From Thermococcus sp. 2319x1 (GTDB taxonomy: Archaea > Methanobacteriota_B > Thermococci > Thermococcales > Thermococcaceae), in the NCBI RefSeq assembly GCF_001484685.1, contig NZ_CP012200.1, positions 1,048,321 to 1,112,320 on the forward strand: DNA of 64,000 nucleotides, read 5' to 3'. The notes below the pieces were generated by a model. That model was not told the origin of the DNA. It did no database searches and worked only from the letters and a program-made list of their open reading frames with translations. Below are positions 18,742 through 28,420 of this stretch, one piece after another. The position numbers and the translations under genes are program-made. Within the stretch, counting starts at the first letter, position 1, and every line of letters starts with the position of its first letter.

Positions 18742-20094
18742 ATGGAGTTGTTCTACAGAATAACCCTTCACGAACTCATTGCAGATGTACTGACCCTCAT
18801 AGAGGAGCGTGAGCTTTCATCAAAAAATGCTTTGGAGAGAGTTTTCAAGAGAGTTAGCGGGAAGGACAGAGAAAGGGCGAGAGGTTTAGCTCATGCTTAC
18901 GTTTTTGAAATTGAAAAATGGAGGAAGAAAATAGATTTTATTGCAAACTCCCTCCTCAAAGGAACCAGAATCGAGGATCTCGACCTTTATCTTGCCAATC
19001 TTCTCAGGATTGGAATATTTGAAATGAAGTTTAAGGGTGTTAATCCAGCAATAGCCACGGATTCGGTGGTTAGAGTCGTAAAGGAAAAATACGACTTAAA
19101 CAGAGCAAAATTTGTAAATGCTGTTCTCAGAGAGGCAGAAAAATTCGATCTGGAAAAAGCTCTAAAAAAGCTTAAAGAGAAGGATAGGGTAGAGTATCTA
19201 AGCGTAAAATTTTCCCATCCACGTTGGTATGTTGAATACGTAATTGACCTTCTCGGCTATGAAAGTGCAGTTAGACTTTTGCTGAGCAACAACAGACCAC
19301 AGAGGTACTATGTAAGGGTCAACCCGCTAAAGACGGACATAGATAGGCTTGAGGAGTATTTGGAAGAACATGGTGTTAGAACTGCAAGAACTCCAGTTGA
19401 TGATGTCCTAAAGGTCTTAGAGTACGAAACACCTATAACCCGCTTGGATTGGTATAAGGAGGGCCATTTTGTTATTCAAGACCTTGCGAGTGCTTATGTT
19501 GCCCATGTCCTTGCTCCCGAGAGAGGGGAGCGTATTCTTGATCTTGCCGCTGCACCTGGAAGCAAGACCTTCCACGCAGCTCACTTAATGGAAAACACCG
19601 GAGAGATAATTGCCGTTGATTATTCTCTTGAAAGGCTCCAAAAAATGAAGGCAAAAATGAAAGTTCTTGGCGTCAAAAACGTCAAACTTGTGCACGCAGA
19701 TGGGATGAAATTTAAAGATAAAGAGCCATTTGACAAGATAATTCTCGACGCTCCCTGCTCTTCTTCCGGAACATACAGGCAGTTCCCAGAGGTCAAATGG
19801 CGCTTTGATGAAAAAAAGATAAAAAAAGTCATTCAAGTCCAAAAAGCTATGATAAGAAACGCTTACAAAAATCTAAGAGAAGGCGGGGAAATGACGTACT
19901 CCACGTGCTCAATAAGAGTCGATGAAAACGAGGAGAACATAAAGTACGCCATAAATAAGGTAGGATTTGAACTCCTCGATTATCCATTCTCATGGGGAGA
20001 GAAGGGGTTCACTGAGATTGGGGATAAGGTTTTTAGGAGTTTTACCCATTTACACGACTGTAACAGCTTTTTCATCGCAAAATTGAAAAAATAA
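18742..20094 (+). CDS. NOL1/NOP2/Sun-family RNA cytosine-C5 methyltransferase with NusB-like N-terminus
   Basis: The 450-residue protein has a NusB-like helical RNA-binding domain (about 1-150) and a Rossmann methyltransferase domain with [18 protein letters not shown] as SAM site. The catalytic cysteines are in [11 protein letters not shown] and TYSTCSIR, as in m5C methylases that use two cysteines. The layout matches bacterial RsmB, but the archaeal target (rRNA or tRNA) is not known from sequence. A TATA element near 18709-18720 lies about 27 bases before the ATG, which suggests a leaderless transcript. Confidence 0.9.
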   Translation: MELFYRITLHELIADVLTLIEERELSSKNALERVFKRVSGKDRERARGLAHAYVFEIEKWRKKIDFIANSLLKGTRIEDLDLYLANLLRIGIFEMKFKGVNPAIATDSVVRVVKEKYDLNRAKFVNAVLREAEKFDLEKALKKLKEKDRVEYLSVKFSHPRWYVEYVIDLLGYESAVRLLLSNNRPQRYYVRVNPLKTDIDRLEEYLEEHGVRTARTPVDDVLKVLEYETPITRLDWYKEGHFVIQDLASAYVAHVLAPERGERILDLAAAPGSKTFHAAHLMENTGEIIAVDYSLERLQKMKAKMKVLGVKNVKLVHADGMKFKDKEPFDKIILDAPCSSSGTYRQFPEVKWRFDEKKIKKVIQVQKAMIRNAYKNLREGGEMTYSTCSIRVDENEENIKYAINKVGFELLDYPFSWGEKGFTEIGDKVFRSFTHLHDCNSFFIAKLKK

Positions 20095-20099
20095 AGGAA

Positions 20100-21107
20100 C
20101 TAACCAATTCCTTCCTCAAGAACACCAACCACATCTCTTACGTGGAAATATGCTTTCCTCAGGTTTATGAACACCTTAATACTGTTTAAATTCTGAAGTA
20201 TTGGTCCATTTTCTTCGGCTTTTGCAAAATATTCTTCAGCAAGTGCTTTACAGTGGAGAGCCATTTCTAAAGTTTCATTATCTAGTTCACCTGCCTCGGG
20301 ACTGCCATGGAGTAAGTTAAACTCTTCTGTGGTTTTCTGGTATTGTCTGTAGTAGAAGAAGTTCCATATTATATAGTTAAATTGCTTCTCAACCACTTTT
20401 GGTCCCTCTTTTTTGGAGGTATACTCCAAATTCTCTGTTATGAGCTTCTTAAGAAAGTCCCTCCACTCCATCCCTCTATACCTAACACTGTATTCGAATG
20501 TAAGCCCAGTAGCTAAAACACTACCACGTCCGAGGGGATATATTATTGTGCTTGGTCTGTTGTAATCTGGAGTAGTACCATCTCCCTGAACGGTAACTAT
20601 TTCCGCACCTGCTGGCACGTTGATTAAATAACCATGGCTTGCGTAGGTGCTGTAGAGCCAGGTTCCGTTCTTGATAATGTAATCGTAATTAGAGTAGCTT
20701 CTTGTAATTGAAACCCCACCTGGAAGTGAAGTTGTCCAAAGCCCTCCATGCCACCCCCAGTTAGCCGCATGAACGTGGAGCACTTTTCCTGCCTTTACAA
20801 ACTCTTCAAGCTTTGGCATCTGCGGACCAAGATCATCGTAAAACTGCTGGTTCTGATCACTTGCAATTAAGATCATGTCGTAGGTATTTATTAAATCAGA
20901 AGCAGTTAAGGAATTTAACTGAGCAGCGGTCATAACATCATATGGGACTCCAAGTTCAGTCAATACCACTTCATTTGCATTAGAATTCCATGCATCTACG
21001 TTCTTCAGTATTAGCACTTTCTTTCCTGTGGGTCCTTGGGCTGCAGAAAAGCCAAGGCTACTCAAAACAAACAAGAAAACGACTAAAAGCCCTAAAACTT
21101 TTTTCAT
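20100..21107 (-). CDS. Secreted protein with glutamine-amidotransferase-like fold, unknown function
   Basis: The 335-residue protein has a signal peptide (1-23, ending FSAAQG). The next 200 residues read like a class I glutamine-amidotransferase/ThuA-type fold: KVLILKNVDAWNSNANEVV, YDMILIASDQNQ and GRGSVLATGLTFEYSV. No catalytic Cys is evident. The last 110 residues are helical. It is probably extracellular and might bind or process a carbohydrate or peptide; I cannot name a function. It sits next to an IS remnant. Confidence 0.68.
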   Translation of the reverse strand: MKKVLGLLVVFLFVLSSLGFSAAQGPTGKKVLILKNVDAWNSNANEVVLTELGVPYDVMTAAQLNSLTASDLINTYDMILIASDQNQQFYDDLGPQMPKLEEFVKAGKVLHVHAANWGWHGGLWTTSLPGGVSITRSYSNYDYIIKNGTWLYSTYASHGYLINVPAGAEIVTVQGDGTTPDYNRPSTIIYPLGRGSVLATGLTFEYSVRYRGMEWRDFLKKLITENLEYTSKKEGPKVVEKQFNYIIWNFFYYRQYQKTTEEFNLLHGSPEAGELDNETLEMALHCKALAEEYFAKAEENGPILQNLNSIKVFINLRKAYFHVRDVVGVLEEGIG

Positions 21108-21152
21108 AACTTAAGACCCCCGACTTATCACTATGGTGTTTGGGCAAGAATA

Positions 21153-21338
21153 CTATATAGGTAATTGGTCATTACCGTTCTGCCTACCCGTAAAGTGTGT
21201 GTAGGGTGTTAATTTCGTAACGGGTAGGCTTCCACCCTCTGGTTTCATCGGGTGGCTTTCGGGGGGAACGGAAACTCCCCACATCTTCAGGGCTTTCGGC
21301 AGTCTCCATTCGGGCTTAACAACCCCACATATCGGAGA
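21153..21338 (-). pseudogene. IS200/IS605-family remnant: 3' end of tnpB with transposon end
   Basis: Read on the minus strand, 61 codons are open and spell VVKPEWRLPKALKMWGV and VPPESHPMKPEGGSLPVTKL, which look like the C-terminal tail of a Thermococcales TnpB. An upstream stop (21339-21341) and the lack of the RuvC and zinc domains show that most of the gene is gone. The segment is GC-rich with hairpin-forming repeats (GGTAAT/ATTACC, CTACCCG/CGGGTAG, GGGGAGTTTCCGTTCCCCCC). In TnpB systems the 3' end of tnpB plus the right end makes the guide (omega) RNA. Confidence 0.6.
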
Positions 21339-21487
21339 CTACCACATCATTAAAATTACAACTCAAAACTATTTAAAAAAATCGCCCTACGAACTTCAAC
21401 AGACTTTCCACTTTTAACTATCTACGAAACAGCCCTTTTTAAATTCAACAAAAATCCCAAAAAGAGGATACAGTAAAATAGACAATG

Positions 21488-22105
21488 TTATAGAAGTGGT
21501 TTCCTCTTCACAGGCCCGTTGGGATACTCCTCCTCAAAAATCTCCGCTGTAAAACGGTAAACTTCTGTGTCTTCATCCAACCAGCAGTCCGGTGGAAGGC
21601 CTGCCTTCCAGCATGTTTCACTCAAGAATTCCTCTTCATCCCATCCCCATTCGACGGGAACTTGAGGAAGCAAAAGCCCACTGTAAATTCCCTTTTTAAC
21701 TATGAGCCCATCTCTTCCTACCTTTATTTTCTTGGGCCTCTCATGGGGAGACCCCTCTATGGGCTCCGGAGGGGTTAGAACGCTAACCTCTATCCTTAAA
21801 TCCTTCAGTTCCTCCAATTCCACCGGGGGAAATCGTGGATCGTCGACGGCTGCGTAGATTGCGGCCTTTATGGTCGCCTTTACCAGGGGATATATTGGAT
21901 ATGGAAAACCTATGCATCCTCTTAATGCCTGCGTAGGGGGAACTTTCGATCTGTTGAGAGTTACAAAAACCCCCATTTTTTCCCACAATTCGGGAGGAGT
22001 GTCCTTAGGAGGTTCTATTTCCTTACCAGACTTCAGGTACTCCTCTATGGCTTTTCTGGCGAGCTTTACCAGAAATTCTCCCCACTCATCTTTTATCTTA
22101 TACAT
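21488..22105 (-). CDS. AMMECR1-domain protein
   Basis: The 205-residue protein belongs to the AMMECR1 family, conserved in archaea and eukaryotes. The signature LRGCIGFPYPIYPL is present, with DDPRFPPVELEEL and IEVSVLTPPEPI nearby. The function is not established; a nucleotide- or RNA-related role has been proposed for the family. The ATG at 22105 is chosen because GGTGAG lies 5 bases upstream and because the family starts at MYKIKDEWGEFLVKL; the longer frame to 22171 adds a non-conserved leader. Confidence 0.85.
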   Translation of the reverse strand: MYKIKDEWGEFLVKLARKAIEEYLKSGKEIEPPKDTPPELWEKMGVFVTLNRSKVPPTQALRGCIGFPYPIYPLVKATIKAAIYAAVDDPRFPPVELEELKDLRIEVSVLTPPEPIEGSPHERPKKIKVGRDGLIVKKGIYSGLLLPQVPVEWGWDEEEFLSETCWKAGLPPDCWLDEDTEVYRFTAEIFEEEYPNGPVKRKPLL

Positions 22106-22200
22106 GTCTCTCACCGACATTCTTTTGTTAGTTAGACAAAATAAGGCTTTCGACACTGTCAGGATAAGCATTGGAGTGTCGGGTTTAAAAAGAAGGGGAC

Positions 22201-22575
22201 ATGAAGGCTGAAACCATTATTTACTATGTTACTCCCTTAAAACCCCTTCACCCCAACAAAATTCCAGTAGAAAAGAAAATCAAAGCAGTAGAATTATTGC
22301 AAGGCCTTAGCTACCGCAAGTCTCCAGAATACTCGAAATAAGCCACACAAGAGCCGAAACAGTTCAAAAAATAGCGGAAGCAATCTACCGGCCAAAAAAT
22401 CCTTGGAGTGAAAAAACAGAGAAACTTCATCGCAGTTGAGGAAACAATAACAAAAATCAACGGGAGAGAAGAGTTCTCTGGGCTGCAATTGACGTTGAGA
22501 GCAAGGAGGTTTTAGCAGTCTGGATTGCAACCCTTGGAAACTGGTGGACCGTCAGGGACTTAAAACCAAAAAATT
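22201..22575 (+). pseudogene. IS6-family (ISPfu-like) transposase remnant
   Basis: Pieces in different frames match the N-terminal half of Pyrococcus/Thermococcus IS6-type transposases as I remember them: MKAETIIYYVTPLKPLHPNK, KAVELLQGLSYRK, KILGVKKQRNFIAVEETITK and WAAIDVESKEVLAVWIATL. At least two frameshifts and a stop interrupt the frame, and the rest of the DDE domain is missing. The remnant stops just before the TATA element of tRNA-Lys, so the right end was lost at or near the tRNA gene. Confidence 0.7.
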
Positions 22576-22606
22576 TATAAGAGCATTGTAATCCCTAACT
22601 TATCGA

Positions 22607-22684
22607 GGGCCGGTAGCTCAGCCTGGTTAGAGCACCGGGCTTTTAACCCGGTGGTCGCGGGTTCAAATCCCGTCCGGCCCGCCA
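22607..22684 (+). tRNA. tRNA-Lys (TTT anticodon)
   Basis: The gene folds into a cloverleaf. GGGCCGG pairs with CCGGCCC; the anticodon stem CCGGG/CCCGG holds loop CTTTTAA with anticodon TTT; the T arm has GGTTCAAATCC. Discriminator G and an encoded CCA (22682-22684) follow. A TATA element (AATTTATAAG) at about 22571-22580 is 27-30 bases upstream. Confidence 0.95.
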
Positions 22685-22753
22685 CTTAACAACTTTTCTA
22701 AGAATCGAAAGAGCTTAAAGTTTTGAATACCAATTATCTTAACGGGTGATAGC

Positions 22754-22987
22754 ATGGATGTTTTTGAGCTGGCTAAAAAATATCATGTTGAACTGGGCAT
22801 AAAGGAACCGAGTTTTGCCACGATGGCAGCGGAGCTTTTCGGAGATCTTGGATTGAGCATAATGAACCATTTGAAAGAGGAAGGATACACTTTAAAGAGC
22901 ACAAGGTTCCTGGACTATGAGAAGAGCCTCGTATTGGAAATAGTAAAAGAAAAAAAGAGCTACGAAATCCTCTTGAGAAAGCTTTAA
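22754..22987 (+). CDS. Small conserved hypothetical protein
   Basis: This 77-residue protein is soluble and acidic to neutral, with helical N-terminal (VFELAKKYHVELGI) and beta-rich C-terminal parts (TRFLDYEKSLVLEIVKEKKSYEILL). I do not recognise a family. GGGTGAT lies before the ATG at 22754, so it is probably translated. The stop overlaps the convergent DUF4139 gene by 4 bases. Confidence 0.65.
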   Translation: MDVFELAKKYHVELGIKEPSFATMAAELFGDLGLSIMNHLKEEGYTLKSTRFLDYEKSLVLEIVKEKKSYEILLRKL

Positions 22988-24300
22988 TAGCTCACTTCAT
23001 AGTCAAAGGTTACTTCTTCCTTTTCTCCAGGATTAACCGTTACTTTGAATTCCACGTAGTTGGCCGTCTCTACTATTGGACTCACCGAGCTTTCCAAGAT
23101 TTTTCCACGCCACTTGTAGTGTCTGACAATTACTTCCCTACTCTCTTTGCCGAAGTTTTCTATCGTGACTTTGATTTTATAGTAGGAATATCTTTCCCCG
23201 TGCTTTTCTTCCAGCACTTCCGTTTTTCCTTTTAGGTCCACATCTCTGCCTAATTTAAGCCTCAAAATGTCGCCTTTTGCAGTGTGATCTATCATCTGCT
23301 CTCCAATTAAAACGTTCTTGTCCTCCATTTCTTTGTAGATTTCCACAACACCTCTGGGAAGAACTTCACCCGTCTTTAGGGAGATAATCTCATAAACATC
23401 TTGACTTCCACCGTAGGGATGGCTTTCATAGAGGTACTCCCGCGTAAACTCGCTCTCCTGGTAGATGTAAGGGATGAGCTTTTTCTCAAATGCCTCTATG
23501 TCAATAGTCCCGAGTTTGTAGAGGTAAAAGGCTTCCAGTTTTGTCTCCTGAATCGGTTGCTGAGGTACCTCTTTGGCAACCTCTAACGTATAGTACCTCT
23601 CAATAACCGCTTGGGGAGGCTGATAAAACTGCACATCTCCAGAAACAAGAAGGACGTCAGCGTTTTCAAAGCTCTTGTTTGTGGGATTGTCGAGTATGAT
23701 GTAGCCGTAAAACTCTGCCTTGTCACTTAGGTAGAGCTTGTACCTTGAGCTCCAGCCTATTCCTCCAACCCGGTAGATGAGCTTAAAGAAGTACTTTCCA
23801 TCCTCCTCAGCGTTTACTATGGCATAAACATCCGCGGTACTTTCTTCACCGATTGAGGCCATCTTCATATAGGCTATTTCCTCTGGACTTATCAAATAAT
23901 AACCGTCTCCTTGCATTGCTATCTTTCCGTCTTTGTATCCCAGGAATTTTCCACCTATTGTTTCTCCGCTTTTCAGTTTTATTGTTATCTCCTTTCCAAT
24001 ATTGGCTTCGATCAGATCTTTTCCTTTGAGCTCTTTACTTACCAATCCAAGCACTTTCGCCTTCCCATCAAGAGGCTTCAGCGTAACCTCATTAATTTGA
24101 AGTCCTTTAAGCATCTCCAGCGGAACTTCATTTATGCCTTTCTTCAGCTCAAGTTGAATGGTCTTTTCCACAACTCCAATGCTGGCTGAATCATAAAGTG
24201 CAAGTGCAGTGTGGCCCTCTTCAGCTTTCGTTTGATGGAATACAATCATGGCTAGAAGAACAAAAATCACCAAAACTCCTCCAACAATTTTTCGCTTCAT
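22984..24300 (-). CDS. Membrane-associated DUF4139-like protein
   Basis: The 438-residue protein has an N-terminal signal anchor (about 4-25), then an extracellular region. The segment IGWSSRYKLYLSDKAEFYGY followed by NPTNKSFENADVLLVSGDV matches the core of DUF4139 proteins (mucoidy-inhibitor-like). The C-terminal beta-rich part (FGKESREVIVRHYKW, NPGEKEEVTFDYEV) is typical of the family. The ATG at 24300 follows GGTGAT; the function is unknown. Confidence 0.72.
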   Translation of the reverse strand: MKRKIVGGVLVIFVLLAMIVFHQTKAEEGHTALALYDSASIGVVEKTIQLELKKGINEVPLEMLKGLQINEVTLKPLDGKAKVLGLVSKELKGKDLIEANIGKEITIKLKSGETIGGKFLGYKDGKIAMQGDGYYLISPEEIAYMKMASIGEESTADVYAIVNAEEDGKYFFKLIYRVGGIGWSSRYKLYLSDKAEFYGYIILDNPTNKSFENADVLLVSGDVQFYQPPQAVIERYYTLEVAKEVPQQPIQETKLEAFYLYKLGTIDIEAFEKKLIPYIYQESEFTREYLYESHPYGGSQDVYEIISLKTGEVLPRGVVEIYKEMEDKNVLIGEQMIDHTAKGDILRLKLGRDVDLKGKTEVLEEKHGERYSYYKIKVTIENFGKESREVIVRHYKWRGKILESSVSPIVETANYVEFKVTVNPGEKEEVTFDYEVSY

Positions 24301-24433
24301 TTCAATCACCCAAGGAGATATCAACCTCACTCTATTTATAGGAATCGACAGCTTCAATCACATTCGAAATGGAAAGACTTTTAACATTGTCAACATAACT
24401 GAAACTGTCATCCCTATAATCGAGGTGGTAGAG

Positions 24434-25132
24434 ATGGATAGAGTTGCAAAAGCTAGGGAAATAATCGAAAAGGCAAAAGCTGAGAACAGACCACTTGTGG
24501 AACCGGAGGCAAAGGAAATCCTCAAGCTTTACGGCATTCCAGTTCCGGATTTTAAGGTTGCAAGAAATGAGGAAGAGGCTGTTCAATTCGCAAGAGAAAT
24601 AGGCTATCCAGTTGTTATGAAGATAGTTTCTCCACAGATTATCCACAAGAGCGACGCTGGTGGTGTTAAGATCAACATTAAGAACGACGAAGAGGCTAGA
24701 GAAGCCTTCAGAACTATTATGGAGAACGCCAAAAACTACAAGCCCGATGCAGATCTTTGGGGAGTTATAGTGTACAAGATGCTCCCCCTTGGCAAGGAAG
24801 TTATCGTTGGTATGATAAGAGACCCACAGTTTGGACCCGCGGTGATGTTTGGTCTCGGTGGAATATTCGTCGAGATTCTCAAGGATGTGAGCTTTAGGGT
24901 TGCTCCAATAAGCAAAGATGAAGCCCTTGAGATGATCAAAGAAATAAAGGCTTACCCAATCCTTGCCGGAGCAAGAGGAGAGAAGCCAGTTGACATTGAA
25001 GCCCTTGCCGATATAATTGTCAAAGTTGGAGAATTAGCCTTGGAGCTTCCAGAGATCAAGGAACTTGACATAAACCCCATCTTCGCTTACGAAGACAGTG
25101 CAGTTGCAGTTGATGCCAGAATGCTCCTTTGA
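24434..25132 (+). CDS. acdB: Acetyl-CoA synthetase (ADP-forming), beta subunit
   Basis: The 232-residue protein is the ATP-grasp subunit of the ADP-forming acyl-CoA synthetase that converts acyl-CoA, ADP and phosphate into acid, CoA and ATP in peptide and sugar fermentation. Visible blocks are LVEPEAKEILKLYGIPVPDF, KIVSPQIIHKSDAGGVK, FGPAVMFGLGGIFVEILKDV and ELDINPIFAYEDS. The alpha subunit is elsewhere, as is usual in Thermococcales. The ATG at 24434 has GAGGTGG six bases upstream. Confidence 0.93.
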   Translation: MDRVAKAREIIEKAKAENRPLVEPEAKEILKLYGIPVPDFKVARNEEEAVQFAREIGYPVVMKIVSPQIIHKSDAGGVKINIKNDEEAREAFRTIMENAKNYKPDADLWGVIVYKMLPLGKEVIVGMIRDPQFGPAVMFGLGGIFVEILKDVSFRVAPISKDEALEMIKEIKAYPILAGARGEKPVDIEALADIIVKVGELALELPEIKELDINPIFAYEDSAVAVDARMLL

Positions 25133-25170
25133 TTTCTCTTCTTTTTAAATAACCTAAAAAAGGGAAAAGG

Positions 25171-25968
25171 TTAATACCAGGTTTCAGCTATAACATCATG
25201 CTTGTGTATGCTCTCATGGCTCACAACTCTTACGTGAATTCTGCCCTTAAATTTCTGCTTTGCCTTAAATATTATCTCCCTCGCAACATCCTCCACGAAT
25301 TTGGGATTTGAGTACATTTTCTGAACAACAGCATTTTCATCAACGGTCTTCAATAAGGTATATGTCGGGGAGCTAAAAGAGCTCTCCACCACATCTATCA
25401 TATCTTCCAGGGCTATCTCCTCATTGTAGTCTGTTCTTATTTCGAGTGTCGCAACCGCTCTCTGGATGTGGGTTTTCCCTTGATTGTTGGCCATCGCGTG
25501 TGGACATGCTGTGTTTCCAATTACCTTCACCCTTAAAACCTTCTCAATTTGCCCGGGCTCTTTTATTACCCCAACCTCAACGTCATATGTCTCAAGGCTG
25601 ATTTTTTTGCTGGCAGGTGTTTCCCTCTCCATGATAAGCTGTGTTTTAATCCACACTTCAGCCCTCTTATGGGGATGCTTTCCTTCCAACCTCTTTATCA
25701 CCGCGAGACCAAGTTCTTCAAGAGAAGTGTGAGCCTCTCTTACCTCCTCCTCAACGGCCTCACTCATCGTTTCGGTGATGCTTTCAACAAGCCTGCTCAT
25801 GTGGATGCCCTTCTTTTCCTCAGGAACGTCTATCGTTACCTCAAATGTCGGGATAAAGGTGTAAAGCTTGCCTTTCCAGTTTATTCTCGCTATTGTTCTC
25901 AAGTTTGTTATGCCAACTCTGTGAAGTCTCTCTTTGATCTCTGGAATCTCTTCTTGAGTCTCGAACAT
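25171..25968 (-). CDS. mptA: GTP cyclohydrolase MptA (type IV, FolE2-like)
   Basis: The 265-residue Fe(II)-dependent enzyme opens GTP to 7,8-dihydroneopterin 2',3'-cyclic phosphate at the start of archaeal pterin and, by way of other steps, 7-deazaguanine synthesis. Family signatures visible are [31 protein letters not shown] and [23 protein letters not shown] precedes the ATG at 25968. QueC at 53212 is another gene of 7-deazaguanine/archaeosine metabolism. Confidence 0.92.
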   Translation of the reverse strand: MFETQEEIPEIKERLHRVGITNLRTIARINWKGKLYTFIPTFEVTIDVPEEKKGIHMSRLVESITETMSEAVEEEVREAHTSLEELGLAVIKRLEGKHPHKRAEVWIKTQLIMERETPASKKISLETYDVEVGVIKEPGQIEKVLRVKVIGNTACPHAMANNQGKTHIQRAVATLEIRTDYNEEIALEDMIDVVESSFSSPTYTLLKTVDENAVVQKMYSNPKFVEDVAREIIFKAKQKFKGRIHVRVVSHESIHKHDVIAETWY

Positions 25969-26010
25969 TTTCTCACCTCCATTAGGAGAACCTAATCGGT
26001 TCTTTTAAAC

Positions 26011-26775
26011 TTATCTCAAAAATCTCATAAGCTTCTCGTAACTTTCCTTTGCCACAGTAATATCTTCCCCGTTGAGTCGATAACCGTATTTTGCTTTTTC
26101 AAACACGCGGGTAAGTTTATCCAAATCCTCCAAGTCCTCAAAAATATCCCTCAGCTTGTCCTCATGCTCCCAGTGAGTCCAGCTTTTTTGGTAGGGATAA
26201 CCTTTCCTTATTAACCCCGCAACGACGTTTTTGTACATTTTGATTATTCTTTCCTCTGGGCTTCCCTCAATAGAGTCAAAGGTTACCTCAGGATCAAATT
26301 TGGCAACCTCAAGTTTTTCCGGTTTCCTTCCTCTAGTTACGAAAAGAAGAACAAGGATAAGGACAAAAACAAAAATTGGGGCAAGATAAGCATAGCTTGG
26401 AAGGGGTTCATAGGTTATTTTGAAAGTATCGTTAAAAAAGCCCAACTTTGGATATTTTATTATAGGCGCTTGAACGCCCCTATAAGGCTCAACCCTTCTG
26501 CTGAAAAGAGCCCTTAGGGCTATCACAATCGCCAGAATAAGTACAAGCTCTCGGAGATAATCTCCTTTTGTTCGCTTTCTTTTTTTAACTGACTGCAATG
26601 GAATGCCCTTCTCGAAAAGAAACCACACTGAATAGGCAAGAAGTCCAAAGAAAAGGACTGCCCAGAGGATGTAAACCACCTCGATGTTGAAGGTGCTTTG
26701 TCCATGTTCCACAGTAGCCCTAAAGAGCACGGCAAAGAGCAACAACATAAGCAAAAATGGGAGCAATCCCTTCAT
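26011..26775 (-). CDS. DUF4129-domain membrane protein
   Basis: The 254-residue protein has four hydrophobic segments (about 4-20, 31-49, 69-84 and 125-146) followed by a cytoplasmic C-terminal domain with PEERIIKMYKNVVAGLIRKG and KYGYRLNGEDI, typical of DUF4129. In other organisms this domain often accompanies transglutaminase-type or MoxR/DUF58 genes, none of which is present here. It is last in the leftward translation/Topo VI cluster. Confidence 0.7.
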   Translation of the reverse strand: MKGLLPFLLMLLLFAVLFRATVEHGQSTFNIEVVYILWAVLFFGLLAYSVWFLFEKGIPLQSVKKRKRTKGDYLRELVLILAIVIALRALFSRRVEPYRGVQAPIIKYPKLGFFNDTFKITYEPLPSYAYLAPIFVFVLILVLLFVTRGRKPEKLEVAKFDPEVTFDSIEGSPEERIIKMYKNVVAGLIRKGYPYQKSWTHWEHEDKLRDIFEDLEDLDKLTRVFEKAKYGYRLNGEDITVAKESYEKLMRFLR

Positions 26776-26777
26776 CC

Positions 26778-27167
26778 TTACCGCCCGTTTATTATGTAGT
26801 AGACAGTTCTCAGAGGAATGTTAAGTTCTTCACTTATCTCCCTGGGCGTTTTTCCGCTTTTAATGAGTTCTTCAATAAGCTTTAATGTAGCCGGATCATA
26901 CTTTTTAGGTCTTCCTCGGGCGTGGTTCATAGGAACAAGCTTAATTCCCATTTGGTTAAGTGCTTTGATGATTTTTTTGGAGACCTTTGGGTACAAGCTC
27001 GGAGGGCAGCCAATGACTTTCACATTTGGAGCCCTCTCAAGTATCTTCACAAGGACTATCTTGGTCGGCCTGAGATTTATGTAAACCTCAGAAGCATCCC
27101 TATTAAGCTTCTCCTCTATTTTTCTTAAAAGCTCATCATTATTTCTCGCCTTTATCTCAACCCTCAT
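26778..27167 (-). CDS. DUF1699-like protein with C-terminal helix-turn-helix
   Basis: The 129-residue protein has an N-terminal alpha/beta part (SEVYINLRPTKIVLVKILER, VKVIGCPPSLYPKVSKK) and a C-terminal HTH (KSGKTPREISEELNIPLRTV). The basic hinge NHARGRPKKYDP resembles AT-hook-like or resolvase-type DNA-binding segments. It may be a transcription regulator. The ATG at 27167 is preferred over the GTG at 27176 because GGTGAG lies four bases upstream. Confidence 0.7.
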   Translation of the reverse strand: MRVEIKARNNDELLRKIEEKLNRDASEVYINLRPTKIVLVKILERAPNVKVIGCPPSLYPKVSKKIIKALNQMGIKLVPMNHARGRPKKYDPATLKLIEELIKSGKTPREISEELNIPLRTVYYIINGR

Positions 27168-27172
27168 TCTTC

Positions 27173-28420
27173 TCACCCTTGGAGGAGCTCCAAAAATTGT
27201 TTTGCCTTATCACTCTTTGGCATAAACTTCTCAAATTTGTTTGTATCTTCAAATAGCACCATGTGTAAGCCAGAGAGTACGAACTTCTCTATAGCTTCTT
27301 TGAGTTCTTCTTCATCTATCCCAAGTAGCTTGCTCACTTTTTCTTCATCAAAGGGGCTAACCCCATACAGAACAACTCCGCCCAATAGGTAGTTGGGAAT
27401 ATTCGAAATCTCGCTCCTCTTCCCGCTTAAGAGGGTCTCAACTTCACATTTCTTGATAATAAGCATGCTACCAAACCCGGTACGGAACTCTGGTTCATCC
27501 ATAAACGGCAGATCGAAAATTGAGTAATGGCAGTCTATACAAGGCCTCATCTGAGGATAGAGGCCAATAGTTTCCCTCTCCTTTTCAGAGGTTAGGTAAT
27601 AATATCTGAATAAGTCTAAGGCAAGAATTCTGGCCCCGTCTTCCGGATACAGTGAAGCATAAGCGAGTGAGAGATTATCTATGGTATAGTGACTGTTTAT
27701 CAATACCCCCTTAGTTTTCACGTAGGTTAAGAGTCTCCACCTAAATTTCTGGCCAAAGCGCTTTTTGAGTTCTCCGTCTATATCGGCATCTACAGGAAGC
27801 TCAACTCTCTCTTTCTTTAACCTTCCTCCCTGCCAGTATTCTACCTCTATTCTCATTCCCTTTTTTTGAATTTGGCCTTTTTCCTTGAGCTTGGACTTTA
27901 TTTCCTTAAAGGTATCTCTGGTTTTGTTGCTTTTTTGTCCCAGAATTCTAAGAACATCACCTGAGTAGGCCAAATGAGGCAATATCTCCATTCTTCCAAG
28001 CTTAATGGGCTTTTCAAAGATTCTTATTGAATCGAGTTCTTCTTTGTTGGTTATGTCTTTAACTTCAATAATTTTCTTCCCTTTGTAAAAGGTGTAACTG
28101 GATTCTATTGTGGCAAGGGCAATTTTATGGGCTGTTATTGCTGTCCTAAGCCGTTCAAGGGTCAACATGCGGTAGTGATTTCTCAGCAGGATTCTTCTGA
28201 TATGGGGATCCCGCTCCCTTTTACTTGACATTGTATAAGAGAGAGCCTCGCTAACTCTACGGGAAAGCTCTTCTTCCAAATCTTTAAGGAAGGCAAGATT
28301 GCGGTTTAAATTAAAAGCTAAATAAAGAGGGTCGAAATTCTCAAATAACCTGCCCATGTTTATCTTTATGTCGTCCAAAATCCTGTTTATCTGTGCTATA
28401 AGCTCTTCAGTTGTCGTCAT
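27173..28420 (-). CDS. Conserved archaeal protein, probably DUF530
   Basis: The 415-residue soluble protein starts with a helical region rich in Arg and Leu ([20 protein letters not shown]) and has an HIR[11 protein letters not shown] segment. [14 protein letters not shown] block with two cysteines could bind metal. From memory the length and location beside Topo VI fit DUF530 of Euryarchaeota, which has no known function. The start overlaps the end of top6A by four bases (ATGA), so the two are translationally coupled. Confidence 0.7.
   Translation of the reverse strand: MTTTEELIAQINRILDDIKINMGRLFENFDPLYLAFNLNRNLAFLKDLEEELSRRVSEALSYTMSSKRERDPHIRRILLRNHYRMLTLERLRTAITAHKIALATIESSYTFYKGKKIIEVKDITNKEELDSIRIFEKPIKLGRMEILPHLAYSGDVLRILGQKSNKTRDTFKEIKSKLKEKGQIQKKGMRIEVEYWQGGRLKKERVELPVDADIDGELKKRFGQKFRWRLLTYVKTKGVLINSHYTIDNLSLAYASLYPEDGARILALDLFRYYYLTSEKERETIGLYPQMRPCIDCHYSIFDLPFMDEPEFRTGFGSMLIIKKCEVETLLSGKRSEISNIPNYLLGGVVLYGVSPFDEEKVSKLLGIDEEELKEAIEKFVLSGLHMVLFEDTNKFEKFMPKSDKAKQFLELLQG

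Noticed and set aside
22294-22530. 78-codon minus-strand reading frame
   Set aside because: It is antisense to the IS6 transposase remnant and has no start signal.
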